Part shown: positions 1 to 11,865 of the stretch, piece by piece
Position numbering within the stretch: the stretch's first letter is position 1
Layout of the letters: every line of letters starts with the position of its first letter
From: Symbiodinium natans
Taxonomy: Eukaryota > Sar > Dinophyceae > Suessiales > Symbiodiniaceae
Direction: 5' to 3'
DNA length: 64,000 bases
Assembly (NCBI GenBank): GCA_905221605.1
Contig: CAJNDS010001335.1
Span: 727,938 to 791,937 of the forward strand
Notes under the pieces: model-generated
Seen by the model: the letters and a program-made list of their open reading frames with translations, nothing else
The model's database searches: none
Told to the model about the DNA's origin: nothing
Made by a program: the position numbers and the translations under genes

Positions 1-52
1 AGGGTTTGGGGTTTAGGGTTTAGGGTTTGGAGTTGGCCACTCAGCACCTAAG

Positions 53-134
53 AAACGCCAGGCAATCCTGGCACAGCCTCGTTGCGCGACTCCTGCGAGG
101 TTTGGCTGACGCCGTAGAGCTTCTGGAACCATTC
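53..134 (-). CDS. Exon of unknown gene
   Basis: After AATAAG it reads EWFQKLYGVSQTSQESRNEA then VPGLPGVS before TAG at the array edge. Composition and reading are coding-like; family not recognised. Confidence 0.45.
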
Positions 135-632
135 CTTATTTGGAGGCTCATGGGCTCTTATCTCCAAATTATAAATGCACTGATAAGCCCCCTAATTAAG
201 TTCTAAGTACAGTTATATTTGGGGTTCTAAGTACAGTACTAAACCCACAAAACCCTCAAACCCTGAAACCGTGAAACCCTCATAACCCAAGAAGCCTTGC
301 ATCCTTGGGCGGAGGGCTGAAAGCTTCTGATGCGAGGTGCTCGGGTCAGAATGCCCTCTGCAGCCCCTTGTTAGTGGGGTTTCGGGCTTTTGGGGTTTGG
401 GGTTTTGTAGGGTTGTGGGCTCACATAAACACTCTAAACGTCATGCGGCACCCCGGCTCATACGGTCCCAGAGCCCTCCTCAGAAAAAACAAAACTAGCC
501 CTTATTTACCGGGTTTCCGAACCCTAAACCCCAATATTGGGGCCCTTTGAGGGCAAATAGAGAACTGCTCTAAACACCCGTTTTAACAAAACCCCACAAC
601 CATCAAGGTTTAGGGTCTAGGGCTTAGCCCCC

Positions 633-683
633 AGAATGCTGCCACGAGGCAATTTTCCTGAGCTTGCGAATCCGCTCCAGATC
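633..683 (-). CDS. Short exon
   Basis: After TGCTAGCAG it reads DLERIRKLRKIASWQHS, a charged amphipathic helix. It is the only non-repetitive part of this interval; family unknown. Confidence 0.45.
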
Positions 684-1796
684 CTGCTAGCACGACACAC
701 CCCTACGTACCCCCACGTACCCCAAAACCCAAAACCCAAAACCCAAAACCCTAAACCCTAAACCCTGAACATCCCTAAACCCAAAACCCAAAACCCAAAA
801 CCCTAAACCCTAAACCCTAAACCCTAAACCCTAAACCCTATCCCTCAACCATGAACCATGAGATCAGGCAGTCCCGGGTCTGGGGCCTTCCTGCTGTACG
901 GCCCTAAAGCCATCAAGCTTCATGAGGGCAATTCTCTAAATTGGGGTCCCATTTGGGGGTCCCTTACTAGAAAGGGTGCCGTGTTTTTTAATAGGGGACC
1001 CCAGAAAGGGACCCTCATTTACGCCTAAAACCTAAACCCTGAACCCATGAGCTCGTTCGGCTCTGTGACTAAGTGCGGGGTTTAGGGTTTAGGGTTTAGG
1101 GTTTAGGGTTTAGGGTTTAGGGTTTAGGGTTTAGGGTGTAGGGCTTAGGGCTTAGGGCTTAGGGTTTAGGGTTTAGGGAAGCAAGCGGATCCATCATCAT
1201 AATCCTTCGACCCCTCATAGGTTTTGGCCTTGGTTCCCTAAACCCTAAACCCTACACCATAAACCCTAACTCTACACCCTAAACCCTAAACCCTCAACCC
1301 TAAACCCTCAACCCTAAACCCTACACCCTAACCCTAAACCCTAAACCTTAAACCCTCAACCCTAAACCCCACACCCTAACCCTAAACCCTAAACCCTCAA
1401 CCCTAAACCCTAAACCCTAAACCCGGGCACCGAAAGGTGGAAAAAGGTTGCAATCCCGGCGGCAGCCCGTCGCCGAAGCTTCGAGTAGTGGAAGCTGGGC
1501 GCCGGCCTGCGCTGCAGGGTTTTAGGGTTTAGGGTTTAGGGTTTAGGGTTTAGGGTTTAGGGCTTAGGGCTTAGGGCTTAGGGCTTAGGGCCTAGGGTTT
1601 AGCGCTTAGGGCTTAGGGCTTAGGGTTGAGGGCTTAGGGCTTAGGGCTGAGGGTTGAGGGTTGAGGGTTGAGGGTTTAGGGTTTAGGGATAAACCTCAAA
1701 GCCCCCGAAGCCCATCCTCCCACCTTCGAGCTTGGGGTTTAGGGGACGGAGGGAACCCCGAACGCAAGTTTTGGGTTTGAGGGTTCAGACGCGGGA

Positions 1797-1886
1797 TGTT
1801 CCATCTTATACTAACAGTCCTTCATAGGGATCTAGTACCCCCCAGTTGTATAATCCCTATTCAGGACTGGTAGTATAAGAGGAACG
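1797..1886. mobile_element. Fold-back element family B
   Basis: Arms GTTCCATCTTATACTAACAG and CTGGTAGTATAAGAGGAAC are inverted copies around a 40-bp centre. Related copies are at 44737-44832, about 20240-20300 and 46341-46378 (left end only). Confidence 0.75.
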
Positions 1887-2026
1887 CAAGTTGAGAATGT
1901 AAACGAAGGGGCCTTCATAATTAGAATAGGGCTTTGGGGCGGCTCTTCTTGATATTTATCAAGGAATCTTATGGGAATACTACAAGCGACCTTTAGTCAA
2001 CAAGGATCAGGGCTGGCCCAACATCC

Positions 2027-2103
2027 CGACAAGCCTAAACAATGTAGCTTTGAAGAGGGCAAAGCTCGAGGCAAGCGTCAACTGTTTTTCCCTCCATCAG
2101 CAA
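2027..2103 (-). CDS. Exon-like island
   Basis: Minus reading LLMEGKTVDACLELCPLQSY is open, then reaches TAG at the repeat boundary. Edges not resolved. Confidence 0.35.
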
Positions 2104-3057
2104 GGGCAAACAGGCAGCCCTAAACCCTAAACCCTAAACCCTAAAGCCTAAACCCTAAACCCTAAACCCTAAACCCTAAACCCTAAACCCTAAACCCTAA
2201 ACCCTAAACCCTAAACCCTAAACCCTAAACCCTAAACCCTAAACCCTAAACCCTAAACCCCAACCCCAACCTTTCTGGCTTTATGGCGCTTAGAGGAACT
2301 ATGGAGCCCCCCCTTCCTCCTTCAACCCTCGACCCGAAGACTTCCCTAAACCGTAAGCCCACTGTTTCTGACTCAGAGAAACGAGGGGGCCGTATATAGT
2401 CCCTTGAAGGGTATCTCTGGGAGGGACATCAGGTGCCTAATTCCCCTCATCCTCTGCAAAGAACCAGGAGGAAAACCCACCTCCTTGCAGTCAGCTTCTC
2501 CATCTCCTGAAACTCCACTCAGGCAGAGTTTTTGGGGTGCAAGGCAAAAACGCCTAACACAGGTTCCGGTTGAGGGGGTTAGGGTTTGGTTAATCCGAAA
2601 CCCTCAGCCCTAAACCCTAAGCCCTAGACCCTGAACCCTAAACCCCCTTTAGGGTTGAGGTGCTTCAAGGTGCTATAGGTGTTGGGGTGTATGGGCTTCA
2701 GGGGGTTGAGGGCTTCAGGTTTGGGTAGGTCCTGGACTGTAAAGGGGACAAAATGGGTAACAGCTTTAGGTGTATAGGGGTCGGGCTTCAGGGTTTGGGG
2801 TTTGGGGTTTAGGGTTTAGGGTTTGGGGTTTGGGGTTTGGGGTTTGGGGTTTGGGGTTTGGGGTTTGGGGTTTGGGGTTTGGGGTTTGGGGGTTGGGGGT
2901 TGGGGGTTGGGGGTTGGGGGTTGGGGTTAAGGGCTTGGAGTTCTTAAAAGCATCAGGGAAACACCTTTTCTGCCCTACTTTGCGGTAGGCTCTGGAGACA
3001 AAAAAAGTACATATCCAAAACCCAGTAGACCTCCCTAAACCCTAAACCCTATAAGTC

Positions 3058-3150
3058 CCTCAGCTCGCGAGCCTCGTCGGCCAAGCCTTCCCTGGTGTTC
3101 TTCAGCCGAACGGCCAGCGGCCGCCAGCCGTTGTTTTCCTCATCTGACAT
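3058..3150 (-). CDS. First exon of an unknown gene (ATG, GA donor)
   Basis: ATG at 3150 opens MSDEENNGWRPLAVRLKNTR then EGLADEARELR over 31 codons, ending AGG|GACTTA. The acidic start and following helix look like a real N-terminus. Later exons should lie at lower coordinates. Confidence 0.5.
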
Positions 3151-3227
3151 AGAGGGTCTCGGGTTTAGGGTTGAGGGCTTAGGGTTTACGGTTTAGGGTT
3201 TAGGGTTTCGGGTTTAGGGCTGCTACA

Positions 3228-3346
3228 GGGGCCTTGAGAATTAGAATAGGGTTTGGTGGGGGGGGGGGGGGGGGTTCCTACAGTACAGTTACAAAGGGAC
3301 CATAAAGGAATACTATTCGTAATTCTCCGACCCCTGTATTAAGCGG
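3228..3346. mobile_element. Fold-back element family C
   Basis: GGGGCCTTGAGAATTAGAAT and its imperfect inverse near 3320-3346 bound a 119-bp unit with an internal poly-G run. The left end recurs at about 1906-1940. Confidence 0.65.
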
Positions 3347-6104
3347 GGTGGTAGAGCTTGGGGCTTCAGGGCTGGGATTGCAGGGTCTTTGGAGCTTTCA
3401 GGTTTCAGTGTTCTTGGCTTTTGGGGGCTTCAGGGCTTTGTCTTTTCGACTGTGATGCGCTGCCAAACTGTCTCTTCTCTGGGTCGGGAAAGCTTTGGCG
3501 TAGTCGTCACACGATCGCCGAGATTTGAGGGAGACCTAGATAGCTACCAACACTATGCATGTATACGCCCTAGACCATGGCAATATGAAACTACCTAAGA
3601 AAACCGTTGAGAACCATGGGCCCCTATTATAGTTGGAGCTCGTCGCTTCATTCCGTGGAAGTCTCCACGGCAAACCGCTGGCCCAGGGAAGGGTGGGCTT
3701 GCAATCTAGGAATTGCATGTGAGTAGTTCTCTAAATCCATTCTTTAGGATGCCGTATAACCCTAAACCCTAAACCATATACTATATATAGGACCCAAAAA
3801 ATGGACCCTAGCTTAGAGAACAACCCATGTAACCTGATGGCCTCTTTTTGAGACCAACTCGACATCCTGGGTAAAGCAACCCTAAACCCTAAACCTTAAA
3901 GCCTAAACCCTAAACCCTAAACCCTAAACCCTAAACCCTAAACCCTAAACCCTAAACCCTAAACCCTAAACCCTAAACCCTAAACCCTAAACCCTAAACC
4001 CTAAACCCTAAACCCTAAACTCGAACCGAAGACCTCTCGGCATCTAGCGGTTTGGGGGGTGTCATGCCGGAGTTGAAGGTTCGGACTTTAGGGTCTAGGA
4101 CCATTGGTCGAGGGTTTAGGGTTTAAGGTTTGGGGGTTTAGGGTGTAGGTTTTCGAGTTTAGGGTTTAGGGTTTAGGGTTTAGGGCTTAGGGTTTAGGGC
4201 TTAGGCCTTCAAGACCATCCCAGCCCAAAACCACCCAACTCCAAGCTCGCTCCAGTCCCGTTCAAAACAGGAACTGGAGAATTTGCCCACTGATCGACAA
4301 CAGGTGGCCCCCTTGGACCCTGATCCCTAAACCCTAAACCCTAAACCCTAAACCCTAAACCCTCAAGCCCCCTGTAACTTGAAATTATTAAGAAAAATCT
4401 AAAAAACGAAACTCCTTGAAATTCCTCGAAACTCCTCGAAACTCCTCGAAACTTCCCCGGACCTGAACCCTTAATAATTTCAAGAAACCCTAAACCCGAA
4501 AAGAAGCCATAAACCCTATAAATCCTGAACCTGAAGCTCCCGCCGAAGGGGCTATGCGCCGATACCAGTGGAGGTCCCCTGCCGCGGCAAAGAGTAGGGA
4601 GCTAATTTTAGGGTTTTATGTTTAGGTGATTCCCTAATTCCCTACAAAGCACCAGCTCTACTTTTTTTTGGCTTGCAGGGTTTATAGGTTGTTGTGCTCC
4701 CTTTCTCAGGGATACAGATGGGAGATCCCCAGCTGCGACCAGCAAACAGAGGGTCTCAGAAGGTTTAGGGTTTAGGGTTTAGGGTTTAGGGTTTCGGGTT
4801 TGGGGTTTAGGGTTTAGGGTTTAGGGTTGAGGGTTTAGGGTTTAGGGTCTAAAGTGAAGGGTTTCGGGTTTGGGTGTTGTGGTGTACTTGAGAGTTTCCC
4901 TCATAAGGTTGCCTGGTCACTCCCCGCGAAGCACCCGGTTAATACATAAACGCCCCAAGCCCGAAATCCCAGACCTCGCAACCCCGAAGAACCCAAAAAC
5001 CCCGGAAAGCGCTGAACAAAAACTCAGAAGCATGAACCTAAACTCGTTTGGTTCCCCTAAACGGTGTGGAATATACCAACACCCTGAAAAACCTTCAACC
5101 ATCCCACTACCCTAAACCCTAATCCCTGGAAACCCTTCAACCATCCCACCAGTCTGTCGGACTAAGGGAATCCAAGGGGGGGACCAATTCCCAGGGGACC
5201 GTCAAGAAGCTCCGGGAACCCTAATATCCCTAAACCCTAAGCCCTACACCCTACACCCGAAACCATAAACCCTAAACCCCACACATTCAAGATCCCTTTA
5301 AAAAAAGGTAAGTATGTGGAGGACTGCAAGGCGCTACAAAAAAGACTGCGCGCGAGCGAACCTTGCACGGGGACGCTCTGCTCCTGGCTCCGGGTTTAGG
5401 GTTTAGGGCTGGGGTCTAGGGTTCAGGGTTCGGGGTTTAGGGTTCAGGGTTTAGGAGTTCAGGGATTGGGGCTTTCGGAGTTAAAGGTTTAGGGTTTAGG
5501 TTCAAGGCTTGGGGTGTAGGGTATAGGGTTTTAGGGTTTAGGGTTTTAGGGTCTAGGGTTTAGGGCTCACAGTTTGGAGCGTTTAGAGTTTGGGGTTTCA
5601 TGCTTGGGGGGTGTAGGTTCTAGAGTTTAGATCCAGAGTTGATGGTGTACACCCTCAACCCTTAGACTGAGCGCCTAAACCCTAAACCTTACATCCCTCA
5701 ATCTCTAAACCCTGAGCCTAAACCCTAAACCCTAAACCCTAAACCCTAAACCCCTCACCCCTCAACCTCCAAGCCCTAAACCCCAAGCCCCAGACCAGGC
5801 TGGGGGTTCAAGGTTTGAGTACAGGATTTTAGGGTCCCTAAACCCTAAACCCTAAACCCCAAACCTTAAGCCCTAAACCCTAAACCCTAAACCCTCAACC
5901 CTAAACCCTAAGCCCTAAACCCTAAACCCTAGCCCTAAACCCTAAACCCTACGTAGGGCTTGTAGGGCCCATAAAGCTTTTGGGGCTTACAGGGTTTTTC
6001 GGGCTCAGGGGGGTCTCCTGATTCAGGCGCTCCAGGTGGTAGTCGCGTGGGGCGAAGCTGCCGAGATCTACCACCTCCGTGGCTGTCTGGGGCTTGCTAA
6101 CGGT

Positions 6105-6372
6105 TTAGGGTTTAGGGTTTAGGGTTTAGGGTTTAGGGTTTGGGGTTTGGGGTTTGGGGTTTGGGGTTTGGGGTTTGGGGTTTGGGGTTTGGGGTTTGGG
6201 GTTTGGGGTTTGGGGTTTGGGGTTTGGGGGTTGGGGTTGGGGTTTGGGGGTTGGGGGTTGGGGGTTGGGGGTTGGGGGTTGGGGGTTGGGGGTTGGGGGT
6301 TGGGGGTTGCGGGTTGCGGGTTGGGGGTTGGGGGTTGGGGGTTGGGGGTTGGGGGTTGAGGGTGAGAGTTGA
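6105..6372. repeat. Graded variant array TTTAGGG to TTTGGGG to TTGGGGG
   Basis: The array moves in blocks from TTTAGGG to about 15 TTTGGGG units, then TTGGGGG units, then TTGCGGG and back. Blocks of one variant show local expansion by slippage or unequal exchange. A smaller copy of the same gradient is at 2800-2930. Confidence 0.9.
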
Positions 6373-6858
6373 GGGTTTAATTCGGGTTTAGGGTTTAGGA
6401 GTAGGAACCCACGACGCTTCAGCTAGGGTCCGAGAGGGGGTCGCCAAGCTGCGTTGCCGTGAGTGTAGATCTTGTAGTAGATCGTCGGCGGGAACCTGGC
6501 AAGTTTAGAAGTGTAGAATTTGGGGCTCACGGTTCTCATTCCCAGGATTCTACTAAAGGCGTCCGCCTATCGGAAATCCACGCTCATGTGGGCTTCGGCT
6601 GGATAGGACGTTCGATTTACGAATGAGCAATGAGCACTGCTTCAAAAAGAGGTCAGTTTCTGTGGGTCTTTGATTAGAACTGGCCTTGTTTCTGCAGCTG
6701 CAACTACATGCGGCAATGTTGCCCCGTCCTCAGGACGTCTGCGCAGCCACTAAGCCTTTCCTCCGAAAGGGCACGATGCCAAGATCCTCCTTCGGAGGGC
6801 CATCTCGACATCAGCGGTAAAGGGTAGAGGAGACCTTCCCTGACCCTCCTTTAAAAGG

Positions 6859-8826
6859 CTAAGCACCAAAGATCGTCATCCTCTGGAGAAGCCGCGGCCA
6901 ATCGACGTACTTCAAAGCAGCAAAGGCCGCCCCTGTGGACAGCAAGGAGGCGATGGCTGTGAACTGCGCGATCGTGAGCTCCACTCCAGCAACCCTCAGC
7001 ACCAGCGCCGCGTCTAGTCGCAGCCTCTGCGCAATCGACTCCGTCAAGCCGATGGCATCGCGGACCTCCTCTACGCGCGCGGCATGCTCCGGGTCGTTCT
7101 GAATGCGAAGCAGGTACGCACGCGACTCTGTCGCATGCCCCCACAGCAGATCCACATGTGTCGTCTCAACATGTTGGCCCGGAGGCCCACAAAAAGAGGG
7201 GGCAGCGAGAAGAGCAGGAAGGACACCAAGACAACCAGAGCTTCGCAGAACAACACTCCCGGCTTCCAATTGGGATCCATTGCGTACCAAGCAAGCATTC
7301 CTGACATGGTCAGGACTAAGAGCACATTGATGCCCAGACCCACCTCCGCCGAGAACTTCCTGCGCTGCGAGCTGGCAATGAAGAAGCTGTAAAGCTCGTA
7401 CCATGCTCCGATGTCCTTCACGCTGCCCACCCTGACGTAGGGACAGCCTTGGCCGGCTGCCGCATTTGGGCCCATGAGCATCGACTCGAAGATCCTGTAC
7501 GCATCCGCCATTTCTGCCAACAGCGACATCATGCTTGAGGGCCCCGAATAGAACAACAAAATGTTAAAGCGGCAAGCATAAAACATGAAGACGATGGACA
7601 CGACTTGACACCAACCATTTTCTGGCAAGCGGAAGTTTAGCTCGCGATCTCGCAGAAAATCAGGTGCAAGCGCTGCAACACAGGCCAAGACAAGCGCTGC
7701 AAAGCAAAGAAGCCATCTGACTCCGCTGATCACTTTGTCAAGCATGCTAGGTGTTGATGGCCAGCCAATAAGCAACTGCTCTGCCAGCACATCAAGAGGC
7801 AATGCGCCCTCACCAAAGCAGTTCCGGTACACAGAAGTAAACTGGTCGAAAAAGGCCGGTCGTGGTGCACCTTTGGAATTATCACCTGTGGAATTATCAC
7901 TGAGGGCCCAAGAGCCGCATTCCCTCATGCGCCTGAGGTGCCGCACTAGCGACTCATGCGCACCAGCTTTCATCTTGCGGTGAAGTTTGTAAAGCGAATA
8001 AGCCTCTCGCAACATATGTGGATCCGAATGGGCATGCCGACATCTGAACATAAAGAACCAATACTCAGAAAGTGTCTCGTGAGGCGTGCTCGCTGCTCGA
8101 AGAAGCCACGAGAGAGACTCCTTATCCAATGGAAGCTTATCGAGTCGATCGGCGATTGCAAAATGATCTGCGTCGGTGGCTTCATGCGATGTCAAATTGA
8201 ATGCCGCAGCCGCTCGCAATTTTAACGCAGCACCAAAGACGAATGGCAACAACGCCTCTGTCAGAGATACCTGTTCTCGAGCACGACCTGCCAAGACAAA
8301 TGCTAGCAAACTGAAAATTTGCAATTAGTGGCACAAGCAATCCTGGGCTCATCCATTCGAACTTCTGTTCCTGGATCTTGAGCTCAGCTCTCCAACGCGT
8401 ATCCCCTCGAAGCCGCGCCTTTGCAAGACGGTAAAAAAAAGGCACCCATACATTGATCCAATAAATCGGCTGGGTAATGGCCACCACAAAATGAAAGAGA
8501 ATCGAGCGCACATCGGGCTGGAAATGTGCATTGTGGAACTGCTCGGATATGTCCATCAGGTTTGATCCTGTGCCGGAATAACCATGCTCGTCTCCACTCT
8601 CGTCCTTCCCAGTGCCACTACCAGCATCCTGCGGCTAAAGCCGAGAAGTTCGAGCAGCGTCGAGTGCGAACACCATTGTGTCAGACCCACCCCTGTCAGA
8701 AACAGCTGTGGCTGTGAGCTTTACCGGCACATTGGGCTTTGCCAGTTTCTGCACCTTCTTCTTTTTCTTCTTCTGCATCAACTCCGCTGTCTCCTGAGAA
8801 GGAGACCCAATCGTCTGCGGATCCAT
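6859..8826 (-). pseudogene. Multi-pass membrane protein gene, nearly intronless, disrupted
   Basis: Reading starts at ATG 8826 with a lysine-rich N-terminus (QKKKKKKVQKLAK) and runs in one frame to about 8320, interrupted only by TAG at 8635-8637. A 45-nt GT-AG intron (ATG|GTGTTC ... CCGCAG|GAT) could remove that stop. A frame change near 8316-8322, inside a predicted helix, leads into the long segment down to about 7150; a second frame change there leads into the last frame, ending with TAG at 6859. Pieced together it is about 630 residues with roughly seven or eight hydrophobic helices, for example VISGVRWLLCFAALVLACV, VVSIVFMFYACRFNILLFY, INVLLVLTMSGMLAWYAM and EALVVLVSFLLFSLPPLF. I do not recognise the family. 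Lack of introns and heptamer arrays in the body, unlike its neighbours, suggests a retroposed copy. Short introns or assembly indels could instead explain the breaks. Confidence 0.6.
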
Positions 8827-9477
8827 GTCCCCATAGGGTGAAAATCAGCTAGCAAGTCTTGCAGGCTTCTTCTTCGCCTCTGCTCCGCAAACACAAAAAG
8901 CACCCTAAACCCCCATCCCTAAACCCGACAAGAGCAAACCCAGAACGCTAGGTCCTTTTGCAACTGGGACTTGGTAACTGCCAGAAATTGTTTTGCAACC
9001 CTAAGGTCTCTAAACCCTGAACGCCAGATCAGATTCAAAAATTGCGCACCAGAACTGAAGTTCCAGGTTTGTGCAGCAGCATGTGAGTCACATGAGCTCC
9101 TTTCAAAACGGGGGATGTTGGACTCAGGGCTTAGGGTACGCAAGCCTCTCTTCCAACGCCTTGACTCCAGCCATTGCTCACAAGATCCCGATCCACCTCA
9201 GCACCCACATGGTCACATGGAGTCTGACGACTCCTGTACGTAGGGCTCCCTGGGTTTAGTGTTTCGGTTTTTGGGGAAGCCGTCGCCACCTGTCGCCCTA
9301 GACCCGAAGCCCCGCAGGCCCCCTGAACCTCAAAGCACCCCTGCCTGAGCACTGGGCCTTGACAGCATCTGGCTATACCCTAAGACGCTATAAACCCTAA
9401 ATCAAAAACCCCAAACCCCAAACCCTAAACCCTAAACCCTAAACCCCAAACCCCAAACCCTAAACCCTACCCTGCGA

Positions 9478-9558
9478 CCCGAAATCCGATGTCATCCAGC
9501 CCACACACAGAGGCCTCGGTCCACCTAAGCGGAAGCGCACATGGACCTCCGGCAGGCG
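9478..9558 (-). CDS. Exon, possibly SPRY-like
   Basis: After CCCCCAAG it reads RLPEVHVRFRLGG then PRPLCVGWMTSDFG, ending at or near TTTCGG|GTCGCAG. VGWMTSDFG recalls the 'GWxTxxF' strand of SPRY domains, but this is a short match and the domain call is only a suggestion. Confidence 0.5.
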
Positions 9559-9984
9559 CTTGGGGGTTAGAGGGGTCTGCGGGTTTAGGGTTTAGGGTTT
9601 AGGGTTTAGGGTTTAGGGTTTAGGGTTTAGGGTTTAGGGTTTAGGGTTTAGGGTTTAGGGTTTAGGGTTTAGGGTTTAGGGTTTAGGGTTTAGGGTTTAG
9701 GGTTTAGGGTGCGGGGCTTTAGGGACCTAGAGGTTCAGGGGTGTAGGGTCTGGGGTGTAGGGTTTCAGGGTTCTAGAGGGGCCTTGGAGATCCCGAGATT
9801 CAGGGGATGAGAGGTCTTAGGGGGCTGAGGGGTTTGGGGTTGCAGTTTAGGGTTTAGGGATTAGGGATTAGGGTTTAGAGTTTTAGGGTGTTCGGGTTTT
9901 CGGGGACTACGGGATTTGAGGTGGGTTGAGGGACGGACCTGAAAGTTTCAATAAACCTAAAGCCCTCAATCCCCCAGGAAGGAG

Positions 9985-10095
9985 GAAGGAGGCGACCCAA
10001 CCCCCCCAAGTCGAATCCCCCAAGTAGGCGCCTGCATTGCCGGATCCAAGAGCACACACTCTCGTGGGAGGACGCCGCGGAGCCTGCAGCGTTCG
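9985..10095 (-). CDS. Exon-like island
   Basis: Minus reading LERCRLRGVLPRECVLLDPA then MQAPTWG is open. A second frame (SNAAGSAASSHESVCSWIRQ) is open too, so the frame is not settled. Same strand as the exon at 10205-10248. Confidence 0.35.
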
Positions 10096-10204
10096 AGGGC
10101 AAAGTTTAGGGTTTGTGGAGCTTAGGAAGATGGGGGGGGGGGGGGGTGACAGGTTCAGGTTGTAGGGTTTAGGGTCCCTAGCTTAACACAACGGTCCTGC
10201 TCAC

Positions 10205-10248
10205 CTGGGTGGCTGTCTGCAGTGGGTCGTGCCCTTGTTCGGCCCAAC
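10205..10248 (-). CDS. Short exon with consensus GTGAGC donor
   Basis: It starts after GGAG and reads VGPNKGTTHCRQPP plus two bases, then GTGAGC. Product unknown; it may belong with the 9.5-kb exon downstream. Confidence 0.5.
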
Positions 10249-11640
10249 CTCCCCCGCCGTCACCCCCCCCCCACCCCCCCCCCCCAAGCCCTCCAAACAG
10301 ATGACAAGGTTCCCTCGCGAGAAATCCCATGAAGCCTGGAACCCAAAATCAATCCAATCCCAACCCTCAGCCCCAAACCCTAAACCCTAAACCCTAAACC
10401 CTGAACCCTAAACCCTAAACCCTAAACCCCCTAAACCCTAATCACGACAAGACTTCGCGCCTATTTGAGAGCCAGCTAAAGCCCCAAGGGGCGAGGCCCT
10501 GAACCTTGAAACCCTAACCTGAAACCTTGAACCTGAAACCCAAACCTTGAAACCCTAAACCTGAAAACCCTAAAACCCTACACCCTAAACCCTAAAACCC
10601 TAAACCCTAAACCCTAAACCCTAAACCCTAAACCCTAAACCCTAAACCCTAAACCCTAAACCCTAAACCTACACCCTAAACCCTAAACCCTAAACCCTAA
10701 ACCCTAAACCCTAAACCCTAAACCCTAAACCCTAACCCTAAACCCTAAACCCTAAACCCTAAACCCTAAACCCAGAAAACAAAAAAAACTGTAGGTCTAA
10801 GTGGCAGCAAGTAGGGGTCGCCCGAGCGACGGAACCTCGAGTTGATACAAAAAGGTTTATTCGGGGTGAGAGCTTAGGGTTTAGGGTTTAGGGTTTAGGG
10901 TTTAGGGTTTAGGGTTTAGGGTTTAGGGTTTAGGGTTTAGGGTTTAGGGCTTAGGGCTTAGGGCTTAGGGTTTAGGGTTTAGGGTTTAGGGTTTAGGGTT
11001 TAGGAATTACGTAGAGGGGGCTGGTCCAGGGTTCCATTCTTATTGGGGCTTAAGAATTTTAAGCGTATGGCTTTGGGGTTTAGAGTGATAGGTGCCATGC
11101 AAGTATTTACATCTCAAGTTTCGGGCCTCGCGCCTTCAAATGTTGGGGTTACGGGTTTAGGGTTTAGGGTCTAGGGTTTAGGTTTCGGGTTTTGGGGTTA
11201 GCTCTGAAACCTGAACAGCTTTTAACCTGCATGCGAAAAAAGCCCGGCCAGGGGCAACAAACCAGCCATCCCCAACCCCTCCCCAATCCTGGTTCGCAAG
11301 GCGCTCTAGAGACCCTAAACCCGAAACCCTAAATCCTAAACCCTAAACCCTAAACCCGAAAACCCTGGGGACCAAAGACCTCCTAAGCCACTACACCACC
11401 CTCAAAGCTTGAAGCACTGCAAGTCGCCCTTCGACCTTAAACTTCTCAACCCTAGACGTTAAACCAGGTCACTGAACAGTAAGGCCCGTGCGCAAGACTC
11501 TGCGTGGAACCCCAAACACTGAAACAGTACAAACCCTTAAACCCCGATACACTAAAACTCTACACACCAGGCCGGCCTAACCCCCAAACCACCTTGTACC
11601 CTCTACCCTGAACCCTAAGCTCTTAAGGCTCTTGAACCCT

Positions 11641-11782
11641 ACTTGGAGGTTCATGGTACTTATAAACCAATTAGAACTGTACTTATAGCTGTACTTGTAA
11701 CTCTATTAGGGCGCTTCAGGGGCTTCTAAGTGGGTTATAAGTACAGTTATAATTGGTTTATAAGTGCCATGAACCTCCAAGT
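11641..11782. mobile_element. 142-bp fold-back element, family A copy 1
   Basis: Starts ACTTGGAGGTTCATGGTACT and ends with the near-perfect reverse complement; arms are about 32 bp. Length equals copy 2 exactly. No coding capacity; MITE-like. Confidence 0.85.
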
Positions 11783-11865
11783 AAGCCCCAAACCCTAAAC
11801 CCTAAACCCTAAACCCTAAACCCTAAACCCTAAACCCTAAACCCTAGACCCTAAACCCTAAACCC

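Noticed and set aside
1-60. Chromosome-end telomere at the window start
   Set aside because: The run is short and mixed, and similar arrays occur in both orientations throughout; nothing marks a terminus.
6140-6391. Open frames of the GFGVWGLGF type here and at 2770-2988
   Set aside because: They are direct translations of TTTGGGG/TTGGGGG repeats in all three frames, with no independent sign of coding.
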